From: Atherinomorus stipes
Lineage: Eukaryota > Chordata > Actinopteri > Atheriniformes > Atherinidae
DNA length: 64,000 nucleotides
NCBI GenBank assembly: GCA_023101725.1
Contig: JALJCO010001293.1
Coordinates: forward strand, 310,001-374,000
Reading direction: 5' to 3'
The notes under the pieces were generated by a model that saw only the letters and a program-made list of their open reading frames with translations, was not told where the DNA came from and ran no database searches. The position numbers were made by a program, and so were the translations under genes. Shown piece after piece: positions 11,629 through 24,237 of the stretch; the stretch's first letter is position 1, and each line of letters opens with the position of its first letter.

Positions 11629-13465
11629 CAATGTTGACATGTTTGCTATTCTCTGAAACAGATGGTGCAACTTGGAGGTGAAGTCTGAACTCTGCACTGC
11701 CCTCTAGTGGATGCATCACCTAACAACCATGCCAACATATAGCACGTACAATGCGTACGTAGGCAGTAGCGTTTGAAAACATTTGAAACAGATCTACCAA
11801 TCTATATGAAGGAAGCATAAATGATTACAGATAATTTGTATGCCTACAAAGTACATATTGTAAAAGAATTGAAGGTCCTCACACTGCAGCTAATACTAAA
11901 ATTCCCCTTCTAGGTCCAAGAATATGTTTAATTGTTTTGTGAAGTAATCTAAAATGTCAATTTCCACATCTTTAAAAGAAGAAGGACTTACAATATCATT
12001 GTAAACCTCACACATTTCACACAGTCAGATACAGTGTACGAGATCTGGGCTACAGGATATTTCAGTCACCAGCGTGATGGACTGGTAGCACTCATAAACA
12101 ACTAAATTGTGCAACACAAAGGGCTGAATATCTGACCTCAGATCTTGTTTTTGGCCCAGGACCCACAAGTATTTTAATCCAGCCCTGCTTCTTTTGTCAA
12201 TGCTTTAATCTGACAATGATTCAGGTCAAGACCCGTCCTGTTAGGCATCAATGTTACATAATGTTCCCTCCAAAACCCAGCAGATACATCTCTTTCCCTG
12301 TCTGTTGACATTTAGTGCAGAGATTAGATTAAAAACCGCGGCAGATGAAGACCTTCGCTTTGTCTGCCACCCAAATAAACGTTAAACTTCCAAAATCCAT
12401 CGTTCTGTCTCAGTTTCGGTCCAACCATTCACTTAACATCTTGCAGCACGGAAAACCCCAGAAACACACTCTTTTCAGTGTCCACGCTTTATCAAAGGCA
12501 ACATCACGGTCAAAATTGCTTACAGTCATGCCTCTAATCAAATACAGAAAGGTGTGTGTGTGTGTGTGTGTGAGGAAGAGGTCTTGAGGAATGCAAAGAA
12601 TGTCTATTGTTGAGCTTGGGAAGGGGTGATGGGGGGCAGACTATTGTGCTTCATAGTTCTTGGCACCGCAGACCTCAGTCTGTCCCGATCTCCAGGGACG
12701 ATGTGGTACAAAACTCCAAACAACGGGATTGTGTGTGTATGTGTGTGTATGTGTGTGAGCCGTTTTAACCATCCATCTGTCTGTGGTAAAATTCCACACA
12801 ATTAGACAGATGTTTGTGAGGCGTGTGCGTGTGTTGCATGTCTCAGGGTCCAGAAACCTCCCTGACAGTCTTGAGAAGATGTACTAACGAGAAACATGAA
12901 GACACGAAAAAGAAGCTAGTTGATGTGCAGAAGATAAAATCTCTTTTATGAAATCAACACTTGAAATCAAGTGGTTTAAAAAAAAACTAATAAACACTGT
13001 GAAACTGAGCAGAGTACACGAGCAGAGTAAAAGAGGAGCAGAAGAGCCTAGCGGGGAATTTCTGAGAAAGGGAAGGTATTTTATCAGAAATGATAAAGGT
13101 TAATTGGAAAATTGGACATTTTCTTGAGTTCATTAGCTCTGTGATTGATTGGTACACAAAATAAAGACCAACCATAGCAGCGCAGTAGCAGAACAGAAGA
13201 TGGCAGCAATGATGTAAAACATCTCAATATACGGGAAAACAAGGAGGTGTAACCAGTGTGCATGACAGCTGTGGATGCACTTGGCCACATAATGATGAGA
13301 CTAAAACAGAATAATTAATAGCTTCGTTATCTGGAGGAGGCGCAGCCGAGCACACCAGGAAATGCTTCTGTGGGAAGTAATGAGAAAAGTCCCCGAAGTA
13401 CCAAAGAGTAAGACATGGATTGCAGTCACGATGGAGTAACATCTTCACATAAGTATACACTCACT
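11629..13465. other. non-coding stretch, nothing recognised apart from a TG run
   Basis: No exon is recognised. (TG)n lies at about 12551-12572, with further TG-rich sequence at 12730-12760. Short open frames around 12345-13460 show no domain, and several are translated microsatellite. Confidence 0.55.
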
Positions 13466-13705
13466 GGTCACTTTATTAGGCACACCTGTTAGATTGCTTG
13501 TTAACACAAATATCTAATCAGCCAATCACACTGCAGGAACCCACTGCATTTTGCCGTGTAGACATGGTCAAGATGACTTGCTGAAGTTTAAACTGAGCAT
13601 CAGGATGAGAAAGAAGGAGATTAAAGTGACTTTGAACATGACATGGTTGTTGTTTTTAGTATTTCAGAAACTAATGATCTACTGGAGTTTTACAACCTTT
13701 ATTCA
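13466..13705 (+). mobile_element. Tc1-like transposon remnant, 5' part
   Basis: The sequence begins CACTGGTCACTTTATTAGGC and continues through TATCTAATCAGCCAATCACA, ATGGTCAAGATGACTTGCTG and AAACTGAGCATCAGGATGAG. I recognise this as the 5' end and start of the transposase region of a fish Tc1-like family. It stops after the equivalent of the first helix-turn-helix, so the copy is dead. The 3' half of the same family, from another copy, lies at 41835-42262. Confidence 0.7.
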
Positions 13706-16700
13706 ACCAGGTAAATCCCCAGAGGTGATCAGCACACACCATCATAAAACAATAAACAGCATAAATGAATTTCCGTTTGATGCACTGACACTGGCAACCA
13801 GCAGGCAAGCGCAGCCCGATGCTTTCGTATTGTTTCTTATCCAAGTTCAGACGCCTCCAGTTCATTTTGTAGCTCCTTTTTTTAAAGCAGATCTCAGTAA
13901 CTTTTTCACCTAAATAAATGCTTTTCAGAATCCCTGTGGGGCTGAACAGTGTTTACGGAGCAATTCAATGTTTCCCCTCCTCCCCCACGGTCTCTGGCCT
14001 GTAACACTTGCAATACTCTGTGGGCGACCCGACACGAATCTTGCGACAACAGAAACTATTGTACGGCACTCAGGTCCCCGATCCTGCTGATTTGAACCGG
14101 AACCAGACTATAAACCGGTTCTTTAGCTTCCACCACTTAAACACCGGCTCCTGGCTCTCAAAACCAACTCTTTGCTGGACCAGAGTGAAGATCCGGTTCA
14201 CGTAGCTTGTGCTGCCTGGGCACTGGGTGAAGCAGCACCGAGCCTCACGGCCGAATGGGCTCAATAGTCACTCAATAATCAAAGTAAACAAAAGTTCGTA
14301 TTCTTACCTGTTACCTGCCAACACCAGAGAAAAATATAATCCACAGCATATTTACCCCCAAAACACGGGTAAAACGTCCCGCTGCAGGAAACACAGGACT
14401 CTGCTTTCAGCAGCTGCAGAGGGAGACGATCAACCAACGTAGCAAAGTAGCATCAACAAGCTAGTAAAAGCTTAGAAATATATTCAGGGATCACAACAGG
14501 GGACAGACAGGTAGAGAAGACGCCTGTGTGCTGTGGGGTGAAGGGGAAATTGCGACCTTTACAACAGTGAAAGGAGACCAGTAGGGGAGCCCCGAGCTGA
14601 ACTGACTGAGTTCTGCTTTAAGCATGCCAAAGAGTAGTTTTACTGCAAAATACCTTTTGCTTTTACCTCATGAGTCTATTTTGGCAGTTTAACAGCAAAG
14701 AAGAAGTTTTACACTCAGCAACGCCTCTGAAACTGTCTTGTTTTGTAAAAATTCTTTGGTTAAAATGGGTAATTATGAAGATTAAATAAATAAAACTACA
14801 GTTTGGATCAAAGTTCAACATAAAAATTTAAGAACAAAAATGTTTAGTTTCAACTGCATCTAAAACAGTTTCTCTCCGGGATCCTACAATGAAATATTTG
14901 ACCCAGGGACTGAAGTTATAAACTAAAATGTTACACAAAAACATCACGTGTTCCTTGTCTAATTAATTGAAAAACAGGTTTTTTTTTTACTTTGACTTGA
15001 AGATGAATCGGCCCGTGTTCATTTCTGAGTCAAGCGTCATGTCAGTGCATGTTACCATTTAATTTCACCTAAATACCTCAAAGAATTTCACCAACTCCAA
15101 ACTCTTTTGTGTTTCAACCACTTTCCCCGTTTCTTTTCTCTCATCTGGTTTCCAACCTTCAGCACAAACCAAAGTTTAGTTAATGCAGAGCGAAGATGAA
15201 AGAGGGAGCTGAGATGAAAGAGCTTTGTCATAAAGTCCTGTTTACACAGTCCAAACATCAGACATGATATCAGCCTCTCTTGTAATTATCATTTTAATTT
15301 CCTTGTGTGCGCTCCTGCTGCCACGTTAACTCCGGCCTGCATCTAACTCAGTCAGTAGGACATTTCCTGGTTTGCTGCCCTGTAATCTCACTGGGCTTTT
15401 CTTTCTCTATTTGTTTAAGTAATGAGTTGCTGCCGTCGGGGTAAAAAAAAATGACTGAGAACAGGTAGGAATGAAAGCTCTGATTTACTGGGAAGCTCAC
15501 AAAGTTTTCTCCACTACAGATTTCAAGACAAAAAAGGTTAAATGAGCAAGATAAAAACAAGTACTTAAGGTTTATTATACTACTATCATGCGGTAAAAAG
15601 TGCCATCAGCAGCTGCAAATAAACTGTTTAGTCTTTCCCTGCTTCTCTTTGTGTCCCCAACACATTAAGTCCACGCTGGACAGGAAGCCGTGAGAGAAAA
15701 CTCTGAGAAGAACAGGAAATGATCCACTAGCTGAAGAATGCCCCTCTGCCATGACCACAGCTGCCCACTGAGAAAAGCCTACATGCAAACACACACACAC
15801 ACAACCTCGTTTAGCTACCCTTCACGGGCCGCTGTCCTGACGTTCACTCTCTGTGGACAGCCTGACCCCCCCCCCCCAACCTCAGCTCACACCTTCACCT
15901 GAACCCTATCCTGCTCTCCTAAACTGATGTTTTCCCTCATCAGGAAAGAGCTTTGGGACTACCGGTCCCGACAAGGTTAGTAAATAAAGCGGCAAAGGTC
16001 CTTATGAGGCAACAAAAACAAGAACACACACATACACAAGTTCAGGGCAGATCTAACAAAGGGGCTGTGAAAACAGGAAGTACTATGGAAGAAACATTTC
16101 CAGGTCGAGCCAACAAAACAGCGTTGACATTCTGTCCCTTCCAGAAATACATCGGAAAATCCTCACCCGCTTCAAAAACACCCCCGAGAATATGTCCACA
16201 ATACTCAGCAGTGATGACACTTCGGTGAAAATGTGTTGAGGGCAGGAAGTTCATATGGGGACCTGCACACCAGATAAAATACAGAATGTATACAACAAGT
16301 TTCCCAATACAGAAGGTTAATTAAGTTGCTAAAGCTGCACAAGTCAAATCTTCAAAGCAAAATATACAAATTTCATTACCAGTTAAGGTTACAGCAGAGG
16401 TCAATTGATGAGGTATGTGACTAACTGACCTGGACTGAAATAGAGATTCTTTGGTTTCGGACTCTACCTGTTCAGTGTTAATTAATCACACTGTGATGCA
16501 AATCTCTAGCTGTTTTTTGGAGGTTTTTTGTTCCTTGTTTTGTTTAAGGGTTAGGGTTATTTGCGTTGTATTTGTGTTGATCACATTTGTTTCATAAAAA
16601 TCCAAAAATAAAAGTGGGAAAAAAAATAAATAAACTGAGAAAATGAAGTTTACAGAAGTGCATGCATCAGATTCGATAACTGGAATTATCTGACCCTTGT

Positions 16701-16732
16701 TATTGTTTTTTGAAGGTCATGTAAATGGGCTC
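13706..16732. other. non-coding stretch, nothing recognised
   Basis: About 3 kb without a supported exon. A block at 14030-14260 with repeated ACCGGTTCTTT/AACCGGAACC words looks like an old dispersed repeat but has no defined ends. A C-run lies at about 15867-15878. A TTAGGGTTA word at 16548 is isolated. Confidence 0.5.
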
Positions 16733-16734
16733 AA

Positions 16735-16960
16735 TAGGGGTGGATTTTAAAAAATCTATTTTTTTCGATTTTAATTGATTCAAGCCTAATTAATCCAAGA
16801 TCAATTCCTAAAATCAAGAAATACATTTTTTTATGTTTCCTTTTCCATTGAAGTGACTCTAGTCTTGCGTGATTTAATCGATACACGGCATAAAACACAA
16901 CTGAGAGGTCAACTTTGTAGCTTCTGTTCAAATTGAGCTCCTTGAGCTTATTAGCCTGAA
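16735..16960. mobile_element. hAT-type element fragment (left end)
   Basis: The segment begins TAGGGGTGGATTTTAAAAAA, a TAGGGGTG hAT terminus, followed by the TCGATTTTAATTGATTC words common in fish hAT MITEs. No partner terminus with the same sequence is found downstream. The end given is where the resemblance fades. Confidence 0.45.
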
Positions 16961-17077
16961 CTAATGCCAAATACAAGTTGGTTTGTTCAACAATGGACTA
17001 TGTTTACCTGTTCACTATTTAGCAGGTTATTACTTTTCACATTGGCGGCTAACGCCAGACCGTGGCACCGCCATAAG

Positions 17078-17098
17078 GGGGGGGGGGGGGTGGGGGGG
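17078..17098 (+). repeat. G-run (G12 T G7)
   Basis: A poly-G tract interrupted by one T, directly in front of the dispersed repeat at 17099. Such runs are often length-variable and error-prone in assemblies. G-quadruplex folding is possible. Confidence 0.9.
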
Positions 17099-17292
17099 TA
17101 CACCTGGACAGGCGCCAGTCTGTTGCAGGGCCAACACGGAGAGAGGGACAACCATTCACACTCACATCATACCTAGGGACAATTTAGAGTGTTCAATTAA
17201 CCTAAGGTGCATGTCTTTGGATGGTGGGAGGGCGGGTCGGAGAGACCCACGCATACACGGGGAGAACGTGCCAACTCCACAACAGGAAGGCC
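17099..17292 (+). repeat. teleost dispersed repeat (GGCGCCAGTCTGTTGCAGGG core)
   Basis: The segment contains CACCTGGACAGGCGCCAGTC, CATTCACACTCACATCA, GACAATTTAGAGTGTTCAAT, GTGCATGTCTTTGGATGGTG, GGGGAGAACGTGCCAACTCC and ACAGGAAGGCC in order. I recognise this as one of the most abundant dispersed repeats in fish genomes, often placed with LINE-derived repeats. I cannot name the family with certainty. The open frames across it are accidental. Confidence 0.65.
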
Positions 17293-17813
17293 ACAGTTGG
17301 AATTGTTTGTTTAAATGAAACAATAAATGAAATGAGAATACATGAAAATGAAAATAAACTGTCTGGAGTTATTCACATGATTTACATAATGCAAGTCATA
17401 ACTGCTGAGTCATCAATGCTCCTGGTGATGCCATGGAGTTGTGAAAGCATTCATCCACTTCCGTCACCAGACAGAAAGCGCACCTCGGAAAACATCTCAA
17501 CCTGCTAATGAAAAGACACCAAGATGAGTCACGCTCATCATGGGAACACGCACAGCTGATCAAGCATCATGTTAGGAATTTCTGAGTCGTATTACGGTCT
17601 AAAATAGATCCAATATTATACATTAATTTTATTAATGTCAACAAGTCATCTGAGATCTGAACTTTAGCTAAAATTATGAATGAACTCGCACTCTTCATCA
17701 GGACAGTAAAAAAGGTTTCATTTCTTTCTCTTAAGTGCTTTTTATCGCAACTTTTCTGACTGGTAAATGTAGACGATGTAGACATCTTAGCGATCACTAA
17801 AATGTTCTTATCA
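17293..17813. other. non-coding stretch, nothing recognised
   Basis: AT-rich sequence. The 88-codon minus frame at 17567-17833 has no recognisable motif. Confidence 0.5.
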
Positions 17814-17821
17814 CTCCCAGA

Positions 17822-18051
17822 TAGGGCTGCCACAAATGATTATTTTGATAATTGATTAGTCACAGATTATTTTGGCAATGTCAACTAATCAGATCATACG
17901 GAAATTGTAGCATATTTACAGGTACCAGTCAAAAGTTTGGATGGTTCTCATTGAATCTAATTGAAAAACATGTCCAAACTTTTGACAAATCTTAAAGACA
18001 ATAAACGATTAGTTGTCGACATCGATCAATCGACTAATCGTGGCAGGCTTA
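17822..18051. mobile_element. hAT MITE, 230 bp, with near-perfect 8-bp TSD
   Basis: Ends are TAGGGCTGCCAC on the left and GTGGCAGGCTTA on the right. The flanks CTCCCAGA (17814-17821) and CTCCCAGG (18052-18059) match at 7 of 8 positions, as expected for an aged hAT target duplication. The subterminal ATTGATTAGTC and CGACTAATCG words form part of the inverted repeat. A Tc1-like fragment sits inside at 17919-17985. Confidence 0.85.
17919..17985. mobile_element. Tc1-like terminal fragment nested in hAT
   Basis: CAGGTACCAGTCAAAAGTTT after a TA dinucleotide (17917-17918), and ATGTCCAAACTTTTGAC at the other end, are the inverted termini of a fish Tc1-like family. Almost all of the interior is gone. 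The outer few bases of the right end are missing. Confidence 0.6.
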
Positions 18052-18343
18052 CTCCCAGGTATCTGATTTTAATGGTCATGAAAACGGACTCAGGCTGTGC
18101 CCGAGTGCACTGGAATTCAGTGCATAGTGCACACTGTGTACTTCATCTGTAGTGCACACTATTGTTACTAAATGCTGACCCAAATAGAGCACTGAACTTA
18201 CCAAAAGTGACGGACTAGCATTGCCCTCTAGTGTGTGCTAACTGTACTGAGCCAGTATAACTGCGGCCTCAAACACACGACCAGAACCTGGTTCCAGATC
18301 AGAACTGTCATCAGGAGTGAACCGCTTGGTAGTCACAATATAC

Positions 18344-19411
18344 AAGGCTTTACACGATCAGGATTTTTGGGGCCGATCACCGATTAGAGAGTTTTGAAAA
18401 ACCGATCACCGATCCGATCATGTGAGGGAGCAAAGGTATCTATTTAAATAGCACGTTTACCTGTATTTATACAGTTTACTGTTATAAAAAGGATTTTTGT
18501 TTCCATTTTTTGTCTTAAACTGACTGAGATGAAAAGGTTAAACATCAATAACCTCTAATGGGCATTCAGGTTTAATCAGGACAAACTAAAATCATTTGAG
18601 CCAGTGGCACAAATAACAGCACAACTTAAACTGTCATAACTGAAATTATTTACAGTCACAGTGCAAATGAAGGCAGTAATGCTGCTTCAGAAGTTGGGGC
18701 TCACATCTGATGATGTCATATCAGTGGTCAAACTAATGGAGTGACTGTTCCCTCAGAAGAACCTCGACGTGAGAACCAACAACCTGGTGCAGCTCGTTTA
18801 GTCCGGTATCGCCACAGTAGGCTGGAATATAGTTGCTGTGGACGCATGCGTCAGCGTCACCATCAGGAACGTTTGTGTACATACCTGCTGCAGCATGTGA
18901 GGAGCACGCGGCGGCTGAAACGCTCAACACTGGAGGTCTCTGCGGTCTGGAGTCCTGTTATTTACAGTCTTTGATGGAGACACGGAGACAAACACTTGTG
19001 CTGCAAACACTGTTGTTTGCAAAAATGCAGGAAATGCGCTGTGTCCTTTCAGTCTAAGAGCTCTGTGGTCCTCCTATAGCCGACATGTTTGCAACCGACG
19101 TCGCCATCCTTTACGTGTGGGTATTCTGGGTTGTAAAAACTTTATTGTCCAGCACATAGTGACAGAGCTCACGACAAAAACGCCACAAAGACATAAAACA
19201 CGTGCTAGTGAGACGTGTCTATTATGCTTTGTTTTGTTTTTTTTCTAAGTTTAATTGGTGTAAATGAGAGTTTTACCGGAGCAGATTCAAAATGACAATG
19301 ACGTCATTGATCTGATCGGTGAATGAAGATTTAAGGACCGATCAGAAAATTTGAAAAAAATGTGAAATATCGCCCGATCCGATCAAACCGATCTGATCGG
19401 TGGAAAGTCTA
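18344..19411. mobile_element. hAT-type element, about 1.07 kb
   Basis: The left end AAGGCTTTACACGATCAGGA and the right end (minus strand) TAGACTTTCCACCGATCAGA are imperfect inverted repeats followed by GATCGG-rich subterminal sequence. Flanks CAATATAC and GAATATAT agree at 6 of 8 positions, a plausible decayed 8-bp TSD. Short open frames inside (18733-19057) have no recognisable transposase motif, so it is a non-autonomous or ruined copy. Confidence 0.65.
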
Positions 19412-19744
19412 GAATATATATTAGTACTTATATCTAAATAATTCAATCAACGTTACTTACATCAGTACAATACAACCTCAGGTGCAGCGCTGCTTCGTTC
19501 ACCACCATTATTCAGCTCTGAAAACAGTTTGAAAGTCCTGCCTCTTTCACTACATCTGCAAGATGGCATCCGTTTAGTGCAAGTAGTGTGCTTTCTTTCG
19601 CACTGCAGCTTTGACCGTTATTAGGGCAGCATTCGGGTACTTTTCAGAGCACTGAATTTCAGCTTAAATGACAGTGTGAAGACTCAAAAGTAGTGTTCAA
19701 AACTGTCAGTGTTTTATACAAATAGTTTTCTGAGAAGGTCTTTA

Positions 19745-19888
19745 ATATTCAGGAAAACAAATTGTGTCACAAAAACATATGGAAATTAATCTAAATCAAA
19801 TTGAATCGCAACTAATCAAAACTGAATTGAATCAGGTTGTGAATCAAATCAAATCGATTCAGGACATTTGTGGTGATACCCAGTTCTA
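19745..19888 (-). mobile_element. hAT-type element fragment (one end)
   Basis: On the minus strand this begins TAGAACTGGGTATCACCAC and continues into AATCGATTTGATTTGATTC, a terminus type seen in fish hAT elements. The other end was not found nearby. Confidence 0.45.
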
Positions 19889-21239
19889 CGGCTCAACCCG
19901 GTCCGTTCCTGTATGATTGACATGAAGACGAGCATGGAGGTGGTTTTGATCTGTTTACAGTCTCTGGACTTGGGATCTCACATGGGACAATGAATGGATA
20001 CTTTGCAATAAGGTGGTAGTTTCCTGGAAAGATTGCTGAATATGGACTTACTCTGATATTCTACTCTGGACCAATACTTTGCATCTTCATTCTGTTTTAT
20101 TTTGAGTTGGCTTTCCTATTTTTTTCCTACTTGTTGATCATGCTTAGCTTCATGTTATTAAAAGTAAAGACTTTGGTCATACATAAATAAGAAACTGGTA
20201 CCTGTCCCTCTTGTTTGCTGATGACAAAGCGCTGTTGCTCTTCAATCATATTTAGTTTTTTCCAGCTGTTTTTCTGTCAGATTTTACTTCATTCTTTAAG
20301 TTAATGTCAGCCGCAACCAGGAGAAAAACAATGCTGGTTAACAGCAGTTTGGCTCCTTTCACCCCCTCAGTTGGCTTGTTAAAATGCCAATAAAGCATCA
20401 CTCCTGAAATAAAAAAAAAGGGGGTAAAATAGGCCCAAACACACTGCTGTCTCACCCTGCACTGAACTGCTGGGCAGGCCAGTAAATTCCTGTGGTTCGC
20501 CAGATTTAGCCTGCAGGCCTTCCTTTAGCCTCCTCTCCTTTCAGCAGTACAGAACAATGCAGCCCGCCTGCATTTATTTTATTTAAAGAATGAACAATAG
20601 TGCAAAGAATGGAGGGAAAGCTTAAACTGGCAAAAAGAACAGTAAGCAGATTTAATGCTTAGAGAAAGAATTACAGCAGATTTGTCAGATGCAATATATC
20701 ATTTTCAAGAAAAACCTCAGCCTCCACCATCTAAGTTCAGTAGAAACAGCCTCTTTATCCATCTCTCCTCACCAACTCCACATTTTCTACCTCTGCATTT
20801 ACATCATGTACTTAAACCCACTTTTCCCTGCTCGCTTCATCAGCTGAAAAGGCCATTCATTCAGAGGCGAAGGGTGAAGTACTGTAGAGGGGAGCCCCAG
20901 TGAGTAATTTCCTGATGTTTCCAAGACAAACCCACAAAGAACATGAAAAACCATGTAGCTGCTCTCCATTTAGACTTTGGTTGTTGGAGCTTTAATTCAC
21001 CTTAGCCTAACAAGGGGGGAGTGGGTGGTAGGAAAATTCCTCATTATTACTGAAACACATGCACACGTGCACACACATGTAGAGAGGTACAAAGCTGACT
21101 GGAAATGTTCTGGAAGGATGCTATCATGGAAGACCAGGCAGGTTACAACTGCAATGCAACTCTGCTTTCATTGCAGCAGGGCAGTGACTGAAATGTGACA
21201 CATGCCGAATGTGTGACCATTAAATTTGCCAGGTTTTTT
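19889..21239. other. non-coding stretch, nothing recognised
   Basis: No exon is supported. The 67-codon (20252-20455) and 82-codon (20655-20903) frames have no domain. Confidence 0.5.
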
Positions 21240-21699
21240 TAGGGATGCACAATATTAGAATTTTGGCCGATATCCGATATGCCGATATTTTAAAACTCAT
21301 GTGGTCGATAACCGATATCGATACCCATATCAGATACCCATATTATTAGGGGGAGTGGGTAGCCTAGTGGCGGCATCCATCTATTTTACTTACAAAATCT
21401 TGCAAAATTTTATCGTTCTGTTAAAAACTGGTGATATTTGATATATGAAAATATCGTGTAATTTTCTTGAATTCTCAAGAGATTTCATAACAGAACGTTG
21501 AAATATCGCGAGATTTTGTTGGTAAAATAGATTGACACTGTGTTTTTAAATGTCAATATACCAGCATATGAAAACAACATTATATTTCAGTAGTACTGTA
21601 GTACAATAGCATTTCATTGGTATGGGGTATCAGCCGATTTTCTCAGCCCAGGTATCTGTAATGGATTAGATTGGAAAAAATTGGATTGGTGCATCTCTA
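21240..21699 (+). mobile_element. composite hAT MITE, rearranged copy
   Basis: The left end TAGGGATGCACAATATTAGA and the TTTGGCCGATATCCGATAT subterminal sequence mark element A. The middle carries B-type modules (CTATTTTACTTACAAAATCT, AATATCGCGAGATTTTG, CAGCATATGAAAA). The right end, TTGGATTGGTGCATCTCTA, belongs to a different hAT terminus type, so this copy is recombined. No 8-bp TSD is visible. Confidence 0.75.
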
Positions 21700-21960
21700 A
21701 AATTAACTCTTAAAAATTCCACCAGATCACCCGCACCCATGAGAGCTATGGCTTTTATTGTCAACCATTTCTCAGGAACTATGATCTGTAACTTTGTATG
21801 GCAAACTGTGATGATAGCTTACCCTTTAGATGATCTAAGTAAGTCTTCAATACATTTACATCCCATCCAGGAGATTTACAATCCAGCCACAAAATGAAAT
21901 GTTTATTCAGACTCCATATGATCATTCCACTGAGTGATCCTTTAAAAGATTGATATTTAT

Positions 21961-22255
21961 TAGGGATGCACAAGACAAAATCTTGCGAGATTTTATAAGT
22001 TAAACAGATTAATACCATGCTTTTAAATATCAATTTGATATCAGCATATAAAAATATTGCAATATTTCAGTGTATCAATATTTTTCCTCACCCATATTTT
22101 CAAGGTGTCTGAAACTGATAACAAAAGTGCGATTTGCAATGACTTCTTATTTTTTTTCAGCTTTAATATCGGCATCAATATCAGTTATTGGCCACATGAG
22201 TTTTAAAATATCGGCATATCAGATATCGGCCAAAATTCCAATATCGTGCATCCTA
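21961..22255 (-). mobile_element. composite hAT MITE, 295 bp, perfect 8-bp TSD
   Basis: Ends are TAGGGATGCAC on the left and TATCGTGCATCCTA on the right. The identical flanks ATATTTAT at 21953-21960 and 22256-22263 are a perfect 8-bp TSD, diagnostic of the hAT superfamily. The interior carries half of element B (TATTTTTCCTCACCCATA) and then the left arm of A in reverse (ATCGGCCAAAATTCCAATAT). It is an internally deleted copy that still transposed. Confidence 0.92.
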
Positions 22256-22263
22256 ATATTTAT

Positions 22264-24237
22264 CACATTTTCGTAATAATAAAAGATCACTATCACTACT
22301 TTGTTGCTAAGAGACCTCTATTTTAACTGGGAATTTACTTTAAACCAATAAGATTAAATTAACAGAAATGTCATTTTTGAACAGCAGCATGCTTTTTTTC
22401 TAAAGGTTGGTAAAATTACGTCATCTTATGGTGTTAGAATGCATCACCACAGGAGCTGGTTAAAACAAGACCACTGCATATCAAGATGATAAACATTTTC
22501 TTTACAATTAAATGACTATAAGAATATTAGAAAATTTCAATCAATCCCTCGTACAACTAAAGAAACAAAAAGGGTAAATTTCTACCATATATGTTTAAAT
22601 TTGACTATAAAAAGAGCTTCAGTTTACCTGCATCTGTGCCACTATGCCTAAATCATGCACATGCTTTTACACACTAATAAAGACCTAATAAGAAACATGG
22701 ACCTCCATCCATCCCGCTGCCATCCTCCCTCCAACAATCCCTCTGTGTTACTAAAAAAGGTGGTAACGAGTTCTGGCTTTTGACTAAGGGGCCTTTTCCA
22801 CTGTTAAAACCATACAAGAAGAGCCAAGTTTGAAAATGTGAGCATTTCATCATCTCTAAACAAGCTGTGTGTGCGCTGTCTAACAGGGGAGTCCTCCACC
22901 TTCCAGAGGTTCCTTTACTCCAACAGTCCAGACTTGAACCAGACCGGAGAACGCTGTGACGTAACTGGAAGAAAGTCAGGTTGAAGGTGCAGCCCGGTCC
23001 CACCTCATAGCGAGGCCGAGACTGGCTGTTAACGTCAGATACTTGACGGGAGCGTGTTTCGTTTATGTGCAGGTGGTTGAATTAAGAGCTCTCCTGCCAA
23101 GAAACAAGTAAAAGGTTTATATGGGCACAGAAATGGAAAATATGCACACAAAGCATGACTAAGGATCGGATTAAAGGTGGTTCTAACAGTAAATGTCAGT
23201 GTTTTACTGCAGAATATTAGCAAAAGCTTAGGCTAAAACATGTCAATATTGACTTTACTTAGAGCTGAGGGAGGAATCGTTTGATGTGCGATGATCTGGA
23301 TCAGAGATAATCTTATCTTTCTGATAGTTAACTGGACGTGTTTAGGTTTTAATCTCCACCTTTGCCGAACTCTAACAATTTTCTGACCCTTTACTGTTAC
23401 ACGTGTATAGATCACGTTGGTTCACACCAATAAAGTCCCACACAAACACTGGGAAAGCCCCCTCATGTCAGACAAGCAGCACATACCAGACGCTGACACA
23501 CACAGCGGATTAACAGGGCGAGATTCTCATCATAATGAGTCGCATTCCTAAAACCATTTGTCTGTCTGTCTGCATCTGTGTGAATGTGAATGTCCTGCAT
23601 ATGCTGTGGTTGTATTAGACGGGGGTCCGCATGCAGCAGGAGCAGGAAACCCCCTGAAAGGCTCTGAGATCTGGATGCCTGACCTGGTTTCAGGGCCAGA
23701 AGGAGACGAGTCGCTGCCAAACAGCTGCCTGAAGTTGTCCAAGAAGACAAAGTAATAGTTGCAACACCCGTAAAGTCTTTCACTCTGGTTGTATGTTTTA
23801 ATCAAACTGGGATTAGGGAAAGTATCAATGTCAGAAAAAGAAAAACACAAGGAAAAGAGTAAAGGCTCTCCTCACTGTACGCTAAGTGAAGCATTATTTC
23901 CAACATACTGGACATGTGCTGCATTTCAACCAACGTCCACTGAGGGGCAACAGCACGAGGCACAAGGCCTCCATGGCTCACTGATACTTTGAAAACATTT
24001 ACACAATTAACAATGAAGAAATCTTGATCCAGATACACATAAAGCCACAACTCTGCTCTGACTAGTCAGAGGGATTTAAACAATAACACCATGTGTCAGT
24101 GACCTTTTAGTGCTTTTAAAAAATGTTGCTAAAACTTTTAAATGTACTTTAATTTGGTTGTAAATGTAAAAAAAAAATGTTATTTGGAACAACAAACTAT
24201 AATAAACAAAAATAAAATGTGTATTTGTGGTTGGCTA
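22264..24237. other. non-coding stretch, nothing recognised
   Basis: About 2 kb. Frames at 22674-23003 and 23548-23850 (minus) and 23558-23755 (plus) are the longest but have no domain I recognise. The 23548-23850 stretch is somewhat GC-richer than its surroundings. Confidence 0.45.

Noticed and set aside
23548..23850. coding exon on the minus strand (DNFRQLFGSDSSPSGPETRS)
   Set aside because: I recognise no domain, overlapping frames exist on both strands, and I could not define splice sites with confidence.
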